A DNA stretch of 64,000 nt from positions 248,001 through 312,000 of the forward strand of contig CM030722.1 in NCBI GenBank assembly GCA_018127085.1. Reading direction: 5' to 3'. The stretch is from Pneumocystis sp. 'macacae' (taxonomy: Eukaryota > Ascomycota > Pneumocystomycetes > Pneumocystales > Pneumocystaceae). The notes under the pieces were generated by a model. The model had not been told where the DNA came from. It saw nothing but the letters and a program-made list of their open reading frames with translations, and searched no databases. The position numbers and the translations under genes were made by a program. Positions 1-13,095 of the stretch are shown one piece after another; within the stretch, counting starts at the first letter, position 1; the number at the start of each line of letters is the position of its first letter.

Positions 1-2182
1 TATTTTACATAACTTGGAACATAAGAATGAAGAATTTTTATTGCATCTTCGCTCCAAGTAAATAATAGAAATATTTATGAATTAGAATTAATTATTTAAG
101 AACAGATATCTTTAACGAAAAAGAAAATCGACACAATAATCTTATATCATACACTAATCATATTATTAATGAGCATGATCCATTAACTGATGAGTTAAAT
201 GAAATATTGGCTCTTGAAAATCTTAAGCGTATATATGAAATTAACGATGGTGCACATATCAGAAATGCAACACTAGCTTTAATATCTCATATTAAAAATT
301 TAACTAAAAATAAATCAATCATAAATTGGGCAGTGACACTAATAACTATAATTACAAAATGGACACATGTACAATATAGATACATAATTCTTATAATTAC
401 AGTAGAAATACTTGAATCATTACCAGATAAAGACATACCATCGAAAGAATACTTTCTTCTCACATCTCTTATACATGCATTGCTTTCATCAAATGTAAAT
501 TTGATTGGACTTTCTGTTATGGATATTATACATGCATTAACAGGGAAAATTATTGGACAAATCAAAGAATTAAATATTCCAGATACAGCAAAACTTTCAA
601 GAATAATACTTTCAAAAAGATCATATCTTTTTGAAGACACCATAGAAAGACTAAGTTTTGATTCTGAACAAAGAGAATTTTTTATTTCAGAATTAATACA
701 TTGTTTAGGTGCATTAGCAACACATATATATTATAGAGACCAAATTATAGACATGGTAGCATCTTTTTTGAGTTGCCTTAGGCCTCTTTCTAATACACTA
801 TCAGCATCAGCTAATGAAGTAAGAATTGGAAAATTATTAGCTTTGGCAGCAGTTAAAGAAATTTTTATTATTGTTAATTTGAAATGCAATCAAAGTGGAA
901 TTTCTAGATCTAGAGTTTCTTTAGATATATGGAATTATACTGCTGTTATATTAAAAGATAATGATCCTGGTAATTTATCTAAGTACTTACATATCTAATT
1001 AACTCAAATAGTATTACGTTTAGAATACATATCAGTTTTAACAACTTTTCTTAATGTTGAATTCAATTCTACTGATGAAGAATCTCTTTATGATTCTGAT
1101 GTAAGTATATTTTGCAAAAAATGTTTATTAAAATAATTCAAAGACTTCTAAAATATCTTCTTCAAATTATCTTCAATCTCTTCATTCATATATATATGTA
1201 TATTCTCTTTTAGTTAACAACACTGAAACAGATTATCAAGCAATACAATACCTTTTATTTGTTTTAACTGAAAAATTTGGGTCCAAAGAAACAATAAGAC
1301 TTGTTCCAGTTATGTTGCATCTTCAAGAGTCTATAGATGAAAAAAATATAACTTTATCATCACAACAAAAAAGTACTGTATTAAGCATTATTATATGGTA
1401 TATGATAATTGTTTCAAAAAAAATAAATAATCAAAAGCTTTTTGAAAAAGTAAATGAAGTAGTAATTTTTTTTTTGACAAGAATTATATTAACTATTTTT
1501 TAAGGAAATGAATAAACGAAAACAGGACAAATCATGGCCAGATTTTATTACTTTAAATCCTTCATTTCTACCATCATCAGTATGTTCACCACAACCACTT
1601 TCAAAAACTATTGCACCTTCAAACTCATTTTTAAATAAAGAAGAAATAATCGATATTTTAATTATCTATACACCTAAGTTCCCGGAAAATGCAAAAAAAG
1701 ATCTTATGGAAGCATGGTCACCCGAATCATCGCTGATTTTAGGTAAAGCCTACTCTTATATAAACTATACTTACAATGTCTCTATAGAAGATATATCTCG
1801 ACCTGATTTTTTTATAGGAATTGACCCAGCAAATTATGAAAAGCATTCATCTCCTAACTCATTGTCACAAATAACATCGACTCAAGAAGAAATTCTGTTG
1901 AACGATACACATTCTTCTATTATAAAAGTGGACTCATTAAGACGCACTTTAACAGAACCACATATCAATAACATAAAAAAATCCTATAATATTTCAAATA
2001 TTAAATTAAGTGAATTTAATTTATCATCTGATAAATTCACATATAAAAACATAAAAAAAATAAATCAAAATATAATGTCAAAAGAAATAGATATGAACAA
2101 ACTTCTCAATAATATTAAATCAGAAGAGCCACTAAATACTAAAAAACAATCTAACATAAGTGCATCTGCACCTTATGCTTAA
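1..2182 (+). CDS. EFR3: EFR3-like plasma-membrane PI4-kinase scaffold, 5' partial
   Basis: Spliced gene entering from the left edge. Exons read through 1-57, 101-~967, ~1010-1098, ~1250-1460 and ~1508-2182, stop TAA at 2180. The protein is an all-helical, HEAT-like N-terminal body (e.g. ALENLKRIYEINDGAHIRNA) followed by a polar low-complexity C-terminal tail. The segment VSLDIWNYTAVILKDNDP, then RLEYISVLTTFL, resembles the conserved 'WNGTQWLLxDxD' region of fungal Efr3. Efr3 palmitoylation-dependent scaffolds recruit the PI4-kinase Stt4 with Ypp1 to the plasma membrane (family knowledge). The true N-terminus lies outside the window. First intron 58-100 restores codon phase (AA|A), supporting a real 5' exon. 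No regulatory signal seen. Identification is by remembered family pattern, without alignment. Confidence 0.72.
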
Positions 2183-2285
2183 TAGTTTTTTTTATAATCC
2201 AAAGAAAAACAATACTCAGATATTATGTTCTTTTTTAAGCAAAATTCTTATAATTAAAACAGTAATTATTTAAGTATCCATTTAT

Positions 2286-3514
2286 CTAGACATATATTAA
2301 AACAAAAACCAACAAATAGAAAGAAAAAACTATCATAAATAATCCCCACTTCCCTAATAGTGTACCATAGCGATCAGAAATAATTTCTAATATGTTTGCA
2401 AACGAATAATCAACATTATTAGGTGCCCTAGTAATTAGAATTTCAAGATCACTTAAATATGGCCATGTCACACCCAATGCAGGTTTTAATTCAGTTGAGG
2501 AGAATGAAGAGAAATTAATTGAGCGTGATTTTACAGTAAAATTAATCAAAAGAACAAGAATTTTCCTATTTTGAGAAAAAATGGCATATAAATTACGAAT
2601 CAATAAACTCATTATACTATGTCCTAAAAATAATGAATATAAAATATAATATATTATTAATATAACCTTTAACTTGTTCACGCTGCATAAGCGAACTAAG
2701 GGGATTAGTAATATTATCTATCACAATAATACCAGGCGTTAAATCATGATTATTTATAGATTTATTAACAAGATGATGAAACTCATTTACACCATCGATA
2801 ATTCCCCATATATCAAAAGCACGCACAATCCCTACTCTTTCAAGAAAATTAGACTGATAACTACTATCTTGTGCAATATCTATTAATCTTTGAACAGAAA
2901 ACGTCCCCGATGTATCAATCCATAATGCACGAGCATTCATATATGATAATAAATAACTAGAAACAACTGAATATGCAATCTAAAGAAAAAAATAACATTA
3001 TAAAAATTATAAATAAAATCTAAAAATTTATACAGTACTCTTCCCAATCTCAGATGAACCTGAAATTGTAATAATACGACCAGTAGGAAGCCCTCCATCT
3101 AAAACATCATCTATTCTAAGATTATTAGTCATCTACTTGAAAACGAACATTATATACGCATTGCATTTCGTACTAACCAAAAAACCAGATAACTGATAAT
3201 CCATATTACCACGAATTGATTTAGCAGCACAGCTTGGAATAATCACATTATTAATTAATCTATTTAATTTCTTAAAATAAAGTCAATGCAAACTCAATGA
3301 TTAAAACATTATTTCCTAACATTTAAAGAAATATTAGTTTTTTTAGATATATATTGAACATCAGAAAGAAGTAATTCATCATCTATAAATTCATAAATTC
3401 TAAAATACGTAAACAAAATCTTCTAAAACCTGTAAATATCTCAATACTAGATAAAATTCTAACAATTTCATGATATTCATCAATTTTTTTTACAAGAATA
3501 TTAAGAGCTACCAT
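2286..3514 (-). CDS. RAD51-paralog recombinase (RAD51D/Rdl1-like)
   Basis: Start ATG at 3514 (MVALNILVKKIDEY). Exons run down to about 2286. A Walker A strand and loop are encoded near 3030-3110: GGLPTGRIITISGSSEIGKS, matching GxxxxGK(S/T). A RecA-type segment follows (ARALWIDTSGTFSVQRLIDI), comparable to 'YIDTEGTFxPERL' of Rad51. A Walker B-like strand follows (GIIVIDNITNPLSSLM), then the C-terminal strand KPALGVTWPYLSDLEILITR. Rad51 paralogs assist Rad51 filament assembly in homologous recombination. The KPALGxTW tail and LDGGLPTG opening are most like RAD51D/Rdl1, but Rlp1 or Rad55-type paralogs remain possible. The last exon may end in another frame; the codons after GKWGLF look less coding-like. 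Confidence 0.6.
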
Positions 3515-3882
3515 TTCATAAAAAACAATATATAAAAAAACGATAAAAAATAATTTAACAAATTTTAAAAAATAACTTATTAATATAAATTATTTACTAA
3601 ATTACAAAAATAAAGTTATTTTTTTTAAATACATTAACTCATTAAATAAAATCCATAAATCCATAAATTATACATCCTAAGTAATTACTATGATTATTTA
3701 TACTCGTTTTAAATAAAAACAGCATATATAAATAACATATAATTAACCTTTAATATAATGTAAAATAATCATTAAGTTTCTCAAACACAGGGTTAGAAAA
3801 ACCTATTTTATTAGGTCACGGTAACGGACAAAATTCTACTCGAAAACCTTAAAATTATAGTATTTATATAAAATTTAATAAA
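3515..3882. promoter_or_regulatory. RAD51-paralog / uL13 divergent intergenic region with telobox
   Basis: AT-rich spacer between the divergent starts at 3514 (minus) and 3883 (plus). It holds one telobox-like octamer, AGGGTTAG, at 3789-3796, 87 nt before the uL13 start codon. In several ascomycetes Tbf1 binds TTAGGG motifs in ribosomal protein promoters, and a TBF1 gene is present at 45391. A short GC-richer string (3814-3832, GTCACGGTAACGG) follows. Nothing else recognisable. Confidence 0.45.
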
Positions 3883-4573
3883 ATGGTTATTCAAGAAAAT
3901 ATAATTGTAATTGATGGGAAAGGCCATCTTCTTGGAAGATTGGCATCTGTAGTTGCAAAACAACTTTTAAGTGGACAAAAAATTATAATTGTCAGATGTG
4001 AAGATATTAATATTAGTGGAGAGGTAAAAAAATAAACTTTATTAAAAAGTAAAACATACTGATAATCTATATTCAGTTTTTTAGAAATAAGTGTAAAAAA
4101 ATGAACTTTAAATCAAAATAATACTAATTTTTTTAGTAAAAATGCATGCTTATCTTCACAAACGAACACGTTTTAATCCAGCTCGTGGTCCTTTTCATTT
4201 TAGAGCACCTTCGCGTGTTATGTACAAAGCTATTCGGGGAATGATTCCTCATAAGACAGCTCGAGGAGCAGCAGCTTTAGAACGGCTTAAAGTTTTTGAG
4301 GGGATTCCACCTCCATATGATAAGAAAAAAAGACTAGTTGTGCCATGTGCTCTTCGAGCTTTAAGACTTAAACCTGGACGCAAGTTCTGCACTGTTGGGA
4401 GATTATCCAAAGAGATTGGATGGAAATATGAAAGTATTGTATCTGAACTTGAAAGAAAACGCAAAACTAGATCACATATTTATTATATTACTAAAGCTAC
4501 CAAAGAGAAGAACCTCTTAGAAGCAAAAAAGAATGCGCCTACAAGCAAAGCCCTAGAAGAATTCGGCTACTGA
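3883..4573 (+). CDS. RPL16: 60S ribosomal protein uL13 (L13a/L16)
   Basis: Complete cytosolic uL13 of about 197 residues, matching the usual 199 or so. Exons 3883-4023, 4077-4092 and 4137-4573. The first exon encodes [20 protein letters not shown]..., the last [20 protein letters not shown] and the conserved [17 protein letters not shown]. Joining the exons needs a 16-nt micro-exon (TTTTTTAGAAATAAGT), which restores FFRNK and the junction NKLKMHAYL typical of the family ('GEFFRNKLKYHAFL'). Both flanking introns are GT..AG, 53 and 44 nt. It is part of the large subunit near the exit tunnel. A telobox sits 87 nt upstream. Identification is secure. Confidence 0.97.
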
Positions 4574-4782
4574 TTCTATAAGGTATTTTTTAAATTTAAC
4601 TATAATTTAAGTATTTTTGTATGAATAAAAATTATGTTTAATATCTATAATTTATCATTAGTATATAAATACAGTGTCCGCAATATTCATTTATATTATG
4701 TTTTACTCATACATAAATTTTTTATCATCTATAAAAAACAATTGCATACAATGCATAACAATGCATACAAAATCCAAATTTC

Positions 4783-5256
4783 TTAACCTTCTCTCCATCT
4801 ATGTCCACATTTTGTACACTATAAAACAGTATCAAAATTCTAATAAATACAGAAAAAGAGAAAATAATAAATTACCTTATAAAATGTAGTCATAGGCTCA
4901 TCAGCAGATCGAATTTGAATTTGAAAAAAATATGCTCTTAAATTTCCACAATCTATAGCGGGACATTGTGCTTTTAAATTTTCAGTCTAAATTTCATAAA
5001 AAATTTAAAAATACCATCTGTCTTATCAACATTATCCCATGCTCCTTCACCACCAAGAACATCATCTACTTCTTTCTGTTTCATAATTCTTTTTGAACAT
5101 AACTATTTTATTTTAATATTTAAAAATACTAGATGCATAGCCTACATATCTGTTTATAGGAAACTCGTAAGGACATGTCCTACATTCAAATTTATTATAT
5201 CCTGTAAACGAAGTCCCAATTAAAAGATGATTTCCACAAGCAGGACAAAACATCAT
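4783..5256 (-). CDS. RPC11: RNA polymerase III subunit C11
   Basis: Start ATG at 5256 (MMFCPACGNHLLIGTSFTGY); the last exon ends CTKCGHRWREG with stop at 4783-4785. The protein is about 110 residues, the family size. It has an N-terminal zinc ribbon (CPAC ... CRTCPY) and a C-terminal TFIIS-like zinc ribbon (CPAIDC ... CTKCGH). The latter contains RSADEPMTTFYKC, the acidic Asp-Glu hairpin needed for RNA cleavage. C11 gives Pol III its intrinsic 3' RNA cleavage and aids termination and reinitiation. Convergent with uL13 (209 nt between stops). The C-terminal exon is visible only after removing a short intron next to the FYK codons. Confidence 0.95.
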
Positions 5257-6942
5257 TTTACTAAAAAATATCTTTTAAAAAAACGTAAATCTTAAAATAA
5301 TTGATTTATTTTACTAAGTAATTACTAAGTAATAATTTCTTTCAAATAGTCCAAATAAAATATCTTTTAAGTTGTAAAATCAACATTAACATTTTAAAAG
5401 CCCAGTACACTTTGAAAATTTATAGAAAATGAATACAAAAAAAATCAATCCTATTTTTAAATACTATTAGTTTTATTATATTCCATAACAATTATCTCCT
5501 TGCAAATATAAATACATGTCACTTCTAAGCATTATTAATAAAATTATTTTTTTAGGAGAAATCTTGCAATATCGTCCAAAAATTCAAATTTATTAAATCA
5601 GATACTAAATGATAAATTAACAAATATTAGCTTTCTAAATAACTCAAAATGGAATAGGTATATAATTTACAATAAAACAATCTAAAAACATTATATAAAA
5701 AACAATTCCTTTCATCTTTTAGTACATATTTAAACCTAAAAAAACCAAACCAAAATAAGACTCTGTTATATGGTTAAATATATTAGATATTCAAAATTCA
5801 GAAATAAATACTAAAAAATCGTTAGAAAGAAATATATCATTGGATAAAGCTATTGAATATCAATATAAAAGATGTAATATTAAAAAAAGTATTTACTTTT
5901 TTATGTAAACATAATATATATATCTCATTTTGAATTAGTTAAATCTCTTATTGATACAAATACGGATCCAAAATATTGATATAAATAATCATCTGTTTAT
6001 AAAACATTTAATTTTCAAAAGAATTGAAAATAAAATAAATCAAAAACAAATTAATCTCATAAATAAGAACAATGACATAGAAAATATACTTAAAAACGAA
6101 ATTAGCATGTTTCACTAAGAACAATATACAGAATACAAACAAAAATTAATATTTTTTAAATAACTTAGTCTTATATACTATCATAAATCAAATAATAAAG
6201 AAAAACATATAAAAACAAAATTTTAATCATAATATATATTCTATATTAATAATGAAAATTAATCTTTTTAATTTTTTATTATCACATTCTAATATAAATT
6301 TAATATTTATAATTAATATATTTATTATATCTATTAAATAATAAAACAAACATACTAAATATGTAATATTATATTTTATATTCTAATAAATTTATAAAAT
6401 TTAAAATATTTAACTATCAACTAAAAATAAATAATTAAGTAAAACATACTATTATAAAAAGTAATATAATATACATATATACATCAATTAAAAATTATTA
6501 TTATGATTAACACAATTAACATTTTACAATATAATCAAATAAATTACATTCCTCAGTTTTATACTTTGGATGTCTTAAAACACCTAAATATAAACATTTC
6601 TTACAAAAAAGAACAAATACCAAAACATAATAATTTATAAAATAATTTATAAATAATTTAGATAATAAAAATAATTTTACAATAAAATCTAAAAAGTTTA
6701 TTAAAATAACAAATGTTAAATTTAAGATATAAACTTTAATAAAATACTTTTATTTCAATAAGACTAAAATAATCTAAAAATATATAACTTAAACCAATAA
6801 ATTTAAAACCATAAACAATATATAAATAAGAAACTAAATAATTACATTAATTAATTTTACTAAACATAAAACAATAAATTTCCAATTTCTGTTAACATGT
6901 CATAAATTATTTACCTATACAATCTAATAAAAATGATCAAAT
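5257..6942. other. AT-rich gene-poor region with one weak candidate gene
   Basis: About 1.7 kb of AT-rich DNA between Pol III C11 and the PP2A scaffold. From about 5519 to 6118 on the plus strand there are coding-like segments: RNLAISSKNSNLLNQILNDK after an acceptor at 5555, then YIFKPKKTKPK followed by an in-frame TAA, then DSVIWLNILDIQNSEINTKK up to a GTATTT donor, then a last exon ending KNEISMFH. This could be a small spliced or decaying gene; I cannot assign it to a family. From 6180 to 6940 nothing but AT-rich sequence is visible. Confidence 0.3.
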
Positions 6943-9158
6943 TTATTGAGCCATAATTGCCATATTAGCGAAAAATCTAACATCTGTATCTGGATCATTA
7001 GATAATTTTTCCAATGATGGTTTAATCTGTGCATTAAACAATTCTAGACCATCGGGTGAATCTTTTAAAATATCAAATAAAACTTTATAAGATTTAGCAA
7101 CATTAAATCTAATATTTGGAATTTTATCATCAACCAAATTATTCACAGTAGGTAAAATATAATTTCTGACTATATCAACACCCACAACAGGTGCAAGTGA
7201 CTAAAAATATAAATTTACTATAAAATCAAAAAAAAAAAACCTACAACAATAGCAAATATCGTGGTCATACGATAAAGATAATTTTCATGATTCCCCATAG
7301 AAAGTATACGTGGAATTATAGTTTTCTTTGCCCACAAAACACCAAAAACTTCAGTCAATTTTCTAAGATTTAAAATAGCAGCTTCACGAATAGAAAAAAC
7401 ACTATCTCCTAACCAAGACATACAAAGTTCAGTTAACTTTTCATCAAAAAAGTCAACACCAAGCTGACTCGCTAATAAAGGTATATATTCAATAATTGCA
7501 AATCTAACTCTCCACTGTTTATCTTCAGCAAGTGTAACTATCGCAGGAAGAAGAGATTGAGAAAGAAGTTCTATACCAATAACTATTAAAAATTAATAAT
7601 ATAAAAAAATATATTAAACTAACCATTATTGACTTGTTCGAGTTTTGATATGATATTAAGTCTAACGTCAGGAAATTCATCTTTTAATAACTGAAGAAAT
7701 ATAGGAAGAAGGTGTTCTATAGTACTATATAATTTTAATAGAAAATACTTTATAAAAATATCTTACATTTCTCTCCCTAATACAGGAGAAAGTAAACTAA
7801 TCTGTTTTCCCCACGCAGCTCTTACGTGTTGTGAAGGGTCTATTATTAAATCTCTTAAAACAGGAAGAATTTCATCTAGAACGATTTGACAGCTTACGTA
7901 TTTACAAAATCCTTAAATTTCATTTATAAAAGTACAATCAAAAACATCAATATAAATACCTGGAATCTGACCCACAATAGCAGTCCTAACTTCAGCTTCT
8001 ATATCTCTAAGTAACCGAAGAAAAGAAGGCAACATATCAGAATCAATCACATCTTTACCAACAACACTTGCAAGCTAAAACCCATTAGAGTAACTAAAAA
8101 AAGTATCACTACCTCATTAAAATGATCAGCAACAATATACCGCACTCTCCAGCTCTTATCAGAAGTAAGACATCTTAAATTTTGTAATAAATAATAATTA
8201 ACATCTGATGGAGAAGCAAGGACTTTTGCAATCGCAATAAGAGGTTCAACAGACAATAATCTTACAGAATCCTGGTCATCAGACGCAATAACATTAAAAA
8301 CAGGGATCAAATCTTCAATAACCTGACTTTTATTCACATGAAGAACAAATTTCTACAATAAATTAAGCTATAAATATACATATATATAACGTACACAAAA
8401 ATTTGTAGCTGCGACTCTTCGGACCATAGGTGTATCATCAGAGCACAAATAACTAAAATTCTTACGAAGAGAATCCTGGATAGATTTTGTTGCACGCTTA
8501 TAAACAGTTGTATATAAACCAGTAGCTGAAGTTCGAGAAGTAAACCATTCTCCAGAACTTAAGCGATTAATGAGAGGAATCATATATTCCTCAATTTGCT
8601 CAGTTGTAAAGATTTCAGCAATTTTGTTAAGAGAATCAACAGCCTATGAAATAATATTAGCAAAAGACTTAAAAACAAAAAATACCTTATCTCTAACAAA
8701 AGGCTCCTCAACAGCAGAAAGACTTTCAAGAGGACTAAGAAGTACATGTGCATATTGAGGCCCACCGATATATTGAACAAAATTCCCCAATTCTTCTGCT
8801 AAAGCAGATAAAACTTCATCATCATCATCAATAGACTCTAAGTATATAATTAACATTAAAGAAAGCCTAACAACTATAAACCATCTAAAAATGGAATCAA
8901 CTCATTTCTTGTTCTTTCTTGTCCAAGAGCAAGTGCAATTGTAGAAAGTCTTCGAATAGCATTAAGGCGAAAAGCTACATCATCATGCTAATTTTCAATT
9001 AAATTCAGTAAAAATTAAAATAAATCTTCGACATTTTTACCTTTAATTCATCAATTAATACTGCTATTGGATATAATGCATTTGAATGTCCCTAAGCATT
9101 TTTCAGTTTTTCCCAAACTATTTCAAAATAAAAGTCCCCTTACTATCTCGCTCTTCAT
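6943..9158 (-). CDS. TPD3: Protein phosphatase 2A scaffold subunit A (PR65)
   Basis: Start ATG at 9158. After removing a short intron the N-terminus is [20 protein letters not shown], matching the conserved '[12 protein letters not shown]' of PR65. The rest is a string of HEAT repeats in several exons: [73 protein letters not shown] and [20 protein letters not shown]. It ends FANMAIMAQ with the stop at 6943-6945. The protein is the scaffold that holds the PP2A catalytic and regulatory subunits. Head-to-head with FRS1, with only 119 nt between start codons, so the two probably share a promoter. Confidence 0.96.
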
Positions 9159-9277
9159 CTTCTAAAACAAATATTAAAAATATTCAAATAATCTCTTAAT
9201 CTCTTTTTCTAAATCTTTTACAAATCCTTGAATTTTCGAATTTTAAAAAACCTTGAAAAATACCAGAAACATAGAAA

Positions 9278-11415
9278 ATGCCCACTATAAATATAGATAA
9301 AGAAGTAATAACATATATTAAACACAAATAATTTACAAAATTCATTTTTTAGGATCTATTTAATGCACTTAATTACAATTATAGTAATTCTTATAAAATA
9401 AACATGAAAAAAGATTAATATAATCAGCAACAGAAGAATTTGAAGAGCTCTGCTTCAATTTTGGACTAGAATTAGAAAAAGATGTATAAAATTGCATATT
9501 TTCTTCTACCATAAATTAATTATTCAGACATCAGAATCAAAAGTTATGATTAATGAAATATCTGAACGTCCACAACTTAAAATTGAAGTTCCGGCAAACA
9601 GGTTCACAAAAATCATTTATAGATAAATGAAATGAAATTTATAAATAAACAGGTACGATTTACTTTGTTTCGAAGGAATTTCGAGAGCACTTAACATTTT
9701 CCTTGGACATCAAAAAGCTCCAAAATTTAAACTTTCTAATCCAGAGAAATTACAAATACTTAATGTATCAGAAGAGGTTAAACATTATGAAACATTTTTT
9801 TACATATTTAGTTTTATAGACATCAAAAATCAGACCATATATTTCTGCAGTTATTTTAAGAGAACTTAATTTTACTAAAAGCAGATATGAAAGTTTTATA
9901 TCTCTACAAGAAAAACTTCACTCAAATATTTGCAGAAACCGCTCTTTAGTTTCAATTGGAACTCATGATCTAGATACTATTCAAGGTCCTTTTTCATATG
10001 AAGCCCACAAACCTGAAAAAATCAATTTTGTTCCTTTAAATCAAAAAAAATCAATGAACATGGTTGAGCTTTTTGAATTTTATAAAGTAATATCAACATT
10101 TATTTTCAAGCATTATTCACTAAATATAGGATGATAAACATATTGGAAGATTTCTCCATTTAATTGAGGATTCTCCAGTTTATCCAGTTATTTATGATTC
10201 AAATAGAATTGTCTGCTCATTACCTCCTATTATTAATAGTGAGCATAGCAAAATTACTTTAAATACAAAAAATGTTCTTATTGAAGTAACTGGTACAGAT
10301 CAAACAAAATTAGAAATTGTAACAAACATCATGGTAACTATGTTCTCATGTTATTCAAAGGAACCATTCGTGTGATACTATTTTTTAAACATATAATTTA
10401 TTATTTCTTACAATTACTAGCATAGAACCTGTTCATGTTAAATCGCCACACAATCAATGCTCACGAATATGGCCGAAAATAGAGCCTTATATAATTCCTG
10501 TTAAGATTTCGTATATTAATTCTTGTTGCGGCCTTAATTTATCTAAAGAAGAAATTTCCAAATTATTAGAAAGAATGGGCCTTTCATCAAAACAATCTGT
10601 TATTAATCCAGAGTTATTAGATGTATTTGTTCCAATTACACGTGCTGATATATTACATCAATGCGACATTATGGAAGATGTTGCAATAGCTTATGGATAT
10701 AATCGTCTTAAAAAAGTATTTACTAATAAAACTATTACAACAGGTAAGCCTTTACCTCTCAATAAGTTAACAGATATTATTCGCAAGGAGTGCTCTATAG
10801 CAGGATGGTCAGAAGTGATGCCTCTTGTATTATGCTCTTATAATGAAAACTTCAATTATCTTGGTAAAACAAATAATTCATTAGCAGTAATTTTAGAAAA
10901 TCCAAAAACATCAGATTATCAAATTATTCGGACATCTTTAATACCAGGATTATTAAAAACTATACGAGAAAATAAAAAACACACTCTTCCTATAAAAATC
11001 TTTGAAGTATCAGACATTGTGTTAAAAAATAAAGATGAGGAAACACTATGTAAAAATAAAAGACTATGGAGTGCAACATATTTTTCAAATACATCAGGAT
11101 TTGAAATCATTCATGGTCTTCTTGATAGAATTATGGTTATGCTGAATACTAATAATGTTTCACCGGAAAATAAGGACCCTGGTTATTGGATTCAATGCGC
11201 CGAAGGTTATATATTTGTAATTCGAATAACATTCTAATAGTGCATTAGACCCTATATTTCTTAAAGGAAGATGTGCTAAAGTTTTTCTACGACTTAAAAA
11301 TATGTCAAAAATCAATATAGGTATTTTTGGAATTCTTCATCCAGATGTTCTTAGAGCATTTGAAATACCATTTGTTGGCTCTATTTTAGAAATTGATATA
11401 GAACATTGGTTGTAG
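9278..11415 (+). CDS. FRS1: Cytosolic phenylalanyl-tRNA synthetase beta subunit
   Basis: Start ATG at 9278 (MPTINIDKE), stop TAG at 11413. Joined exons give the eukaryotic beta-subunit landmarks in order: [24 protein letters not shown] then [36 protein letters not shown], the B5 domain region ([38 protein letters not shown]) and the catalytic-like C-terminal domain ([51 protein letters not shown]). It pairs with an alpha subunit encoded elsewhere to charge tRNA-Phe. The length of about 590 residues is normal. Divergent from the PP2A scaffold gene. Confidence 0.96.
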
Positions 11416-11559
11416 TATTTTTTTTATTAATATTATTTATTCAAAATTATCCAACTTTTTTAACCTATAATTTATATATTTAAATATTTTTTAAAGACAA
11501 GAAAACATCAGAAAACAAAATATTTCCATATCATTATATTTTAGAAATATCCATATAGT

Positions 11560-13095
11560 ATGGAAACTTATATGACATTAGTTTTAACAGATTCTTATTT
11601 AATCGGTAAAAACATTTTTAATTTAATTTTTCTTAAAATATTCCTATCATTATTTCTTCTAACGTTATTATTATAGGTGCGCAGGTTCTGGCGTGGTCTA
11701 TAAAAGATTCAGGATCTAAAAAGCATCTTTCTGTACTAGTTACAAAAAAAACTCTTTCAAAATCTACTCTTATAACATTGAATGTACAACTTCTTGATTA
11801 AAAATACTAATTAATTATTTAAAGGAAATATATGATGAAGTGATAAGCGTAGAACCTATTTATAGCAAAGACATAGATAAACTTAGTCTTTTTGATCGAC
11901 TAGATCTTCATACTTCTCTTACAAAAATACATATTTGGGCTCAAGAAAAATTCCAAAAAATTGTATATTTAGATGCGGATGCATTTTGCATAAAAAATGT
12001 AGATGAATTGTTCAACCTGGACACTGATTTTGCAGTAAAAAGATAATTATTTCGATTGAAAAATAACTTTGATTAGGCAATTCCAGATATTAGTTGGCCA
12101 GACATTTTCAACAGTGTATGACTCAATATATATTAACATAAATATAACCTTCTTAGGGGGTGTTCGTAACTAAACCCAATATTTCTATTTATAACTCGCT
12201 TATAAATCTTGCAAAAAAGAATATATCATATGATGGTATATCGTTTTGTATTTATTAGCCACAAAGTTTTAACAAAATTTAATTTAGGGGGAGATCAAGG
12301 TCTTCTTAACTATTATTTTTCAAAATGGCATCGATTACCTTTTATATACAATGTAGTTCTATCATTTTCCTATCAGTAAGTTTATTATTCTCAGTCATAT
12401 ATTTAAGTCACAAATAAAGATATTTACCAATATATAATCAGTTTAAGTCCGAAATATCTATAGTACATTTTGCAGGAACAAAGAAGCCATGGATACTAAA
12501 TAAACATAGCACTAATTATAAACCATATAATGAATTAATTGAAAAATGGGAATCAATACTAAGAAAACACACTAAAAATCAAAATTTAGCTAAAATTTTG
12601 TTTTCTAAAGAACAATTTTTCAAAACAAAAGAAACTAATAATAATTTAATATTGAAAAAAAATGTCTTCAAAAACGAAACGTCTTGTGAACTATCAACTC
12701 AAAAAATATCTTTTAATAATGAAACAAATTTTACTGCTGAGAACTTAAAACAGCAAAATTTGCCTTCAATTTCTCCCAAGACAGCGTTTCTTAATCATAT
12801 CAATTATAAAAACAAATGGAACGAACCGTTTGATTCTAACAAACTATCCTTCAAACCATTGTATCCATTACCCATGCCAGAAAACATAAAAAAAGAAATG
12901 GAAAAATATACTAAAGATAAAGATACTGAAATGGGAAAGATATTCCCATTTTCTTGGAATAAAAAATCAACAACTACTAGAGTATTTTTAGATGATGAAC
13001 CACAAAAAAAAGAAATAGACGTATCTAAATATGAAGTAAAAATAACATCGAAAAATGTATTTTTATATTATAAAACAGAAAACACCAACCTCTAA
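11560..13095 (+). CDS. GLG1: Glycogenin-like GT8 glucosyltransferase
   Basis: Start ATG at 11560 (METYMTLVLTDSYLIG), stop at 13093. Spliced exons give a GT8 fold: GAQVLAWSIKDSGSKKHL, the Mn/UDP-glucose DxD motif in KIVYLDADAFCIKNVDELF, the acceptor-site motif GGDQGLLNYYFSKWHRLPF, and HFAGTKKPW near the end of the catalytic domain. Glycogenin self-glucosylates to prime glycogen. The C-terminal 180 or so residues are lysine- and asparagine-rich low complexity, ending DVSKYEVKITSKNVFLYYK, as in fungal glycogenins with a glycogen-synthase-binding tail. The autoglucosylated tyrosine cannot be assigned by eye. An intact primer gene implies glycogen or a related glucan is made. Confidence 0.88.
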
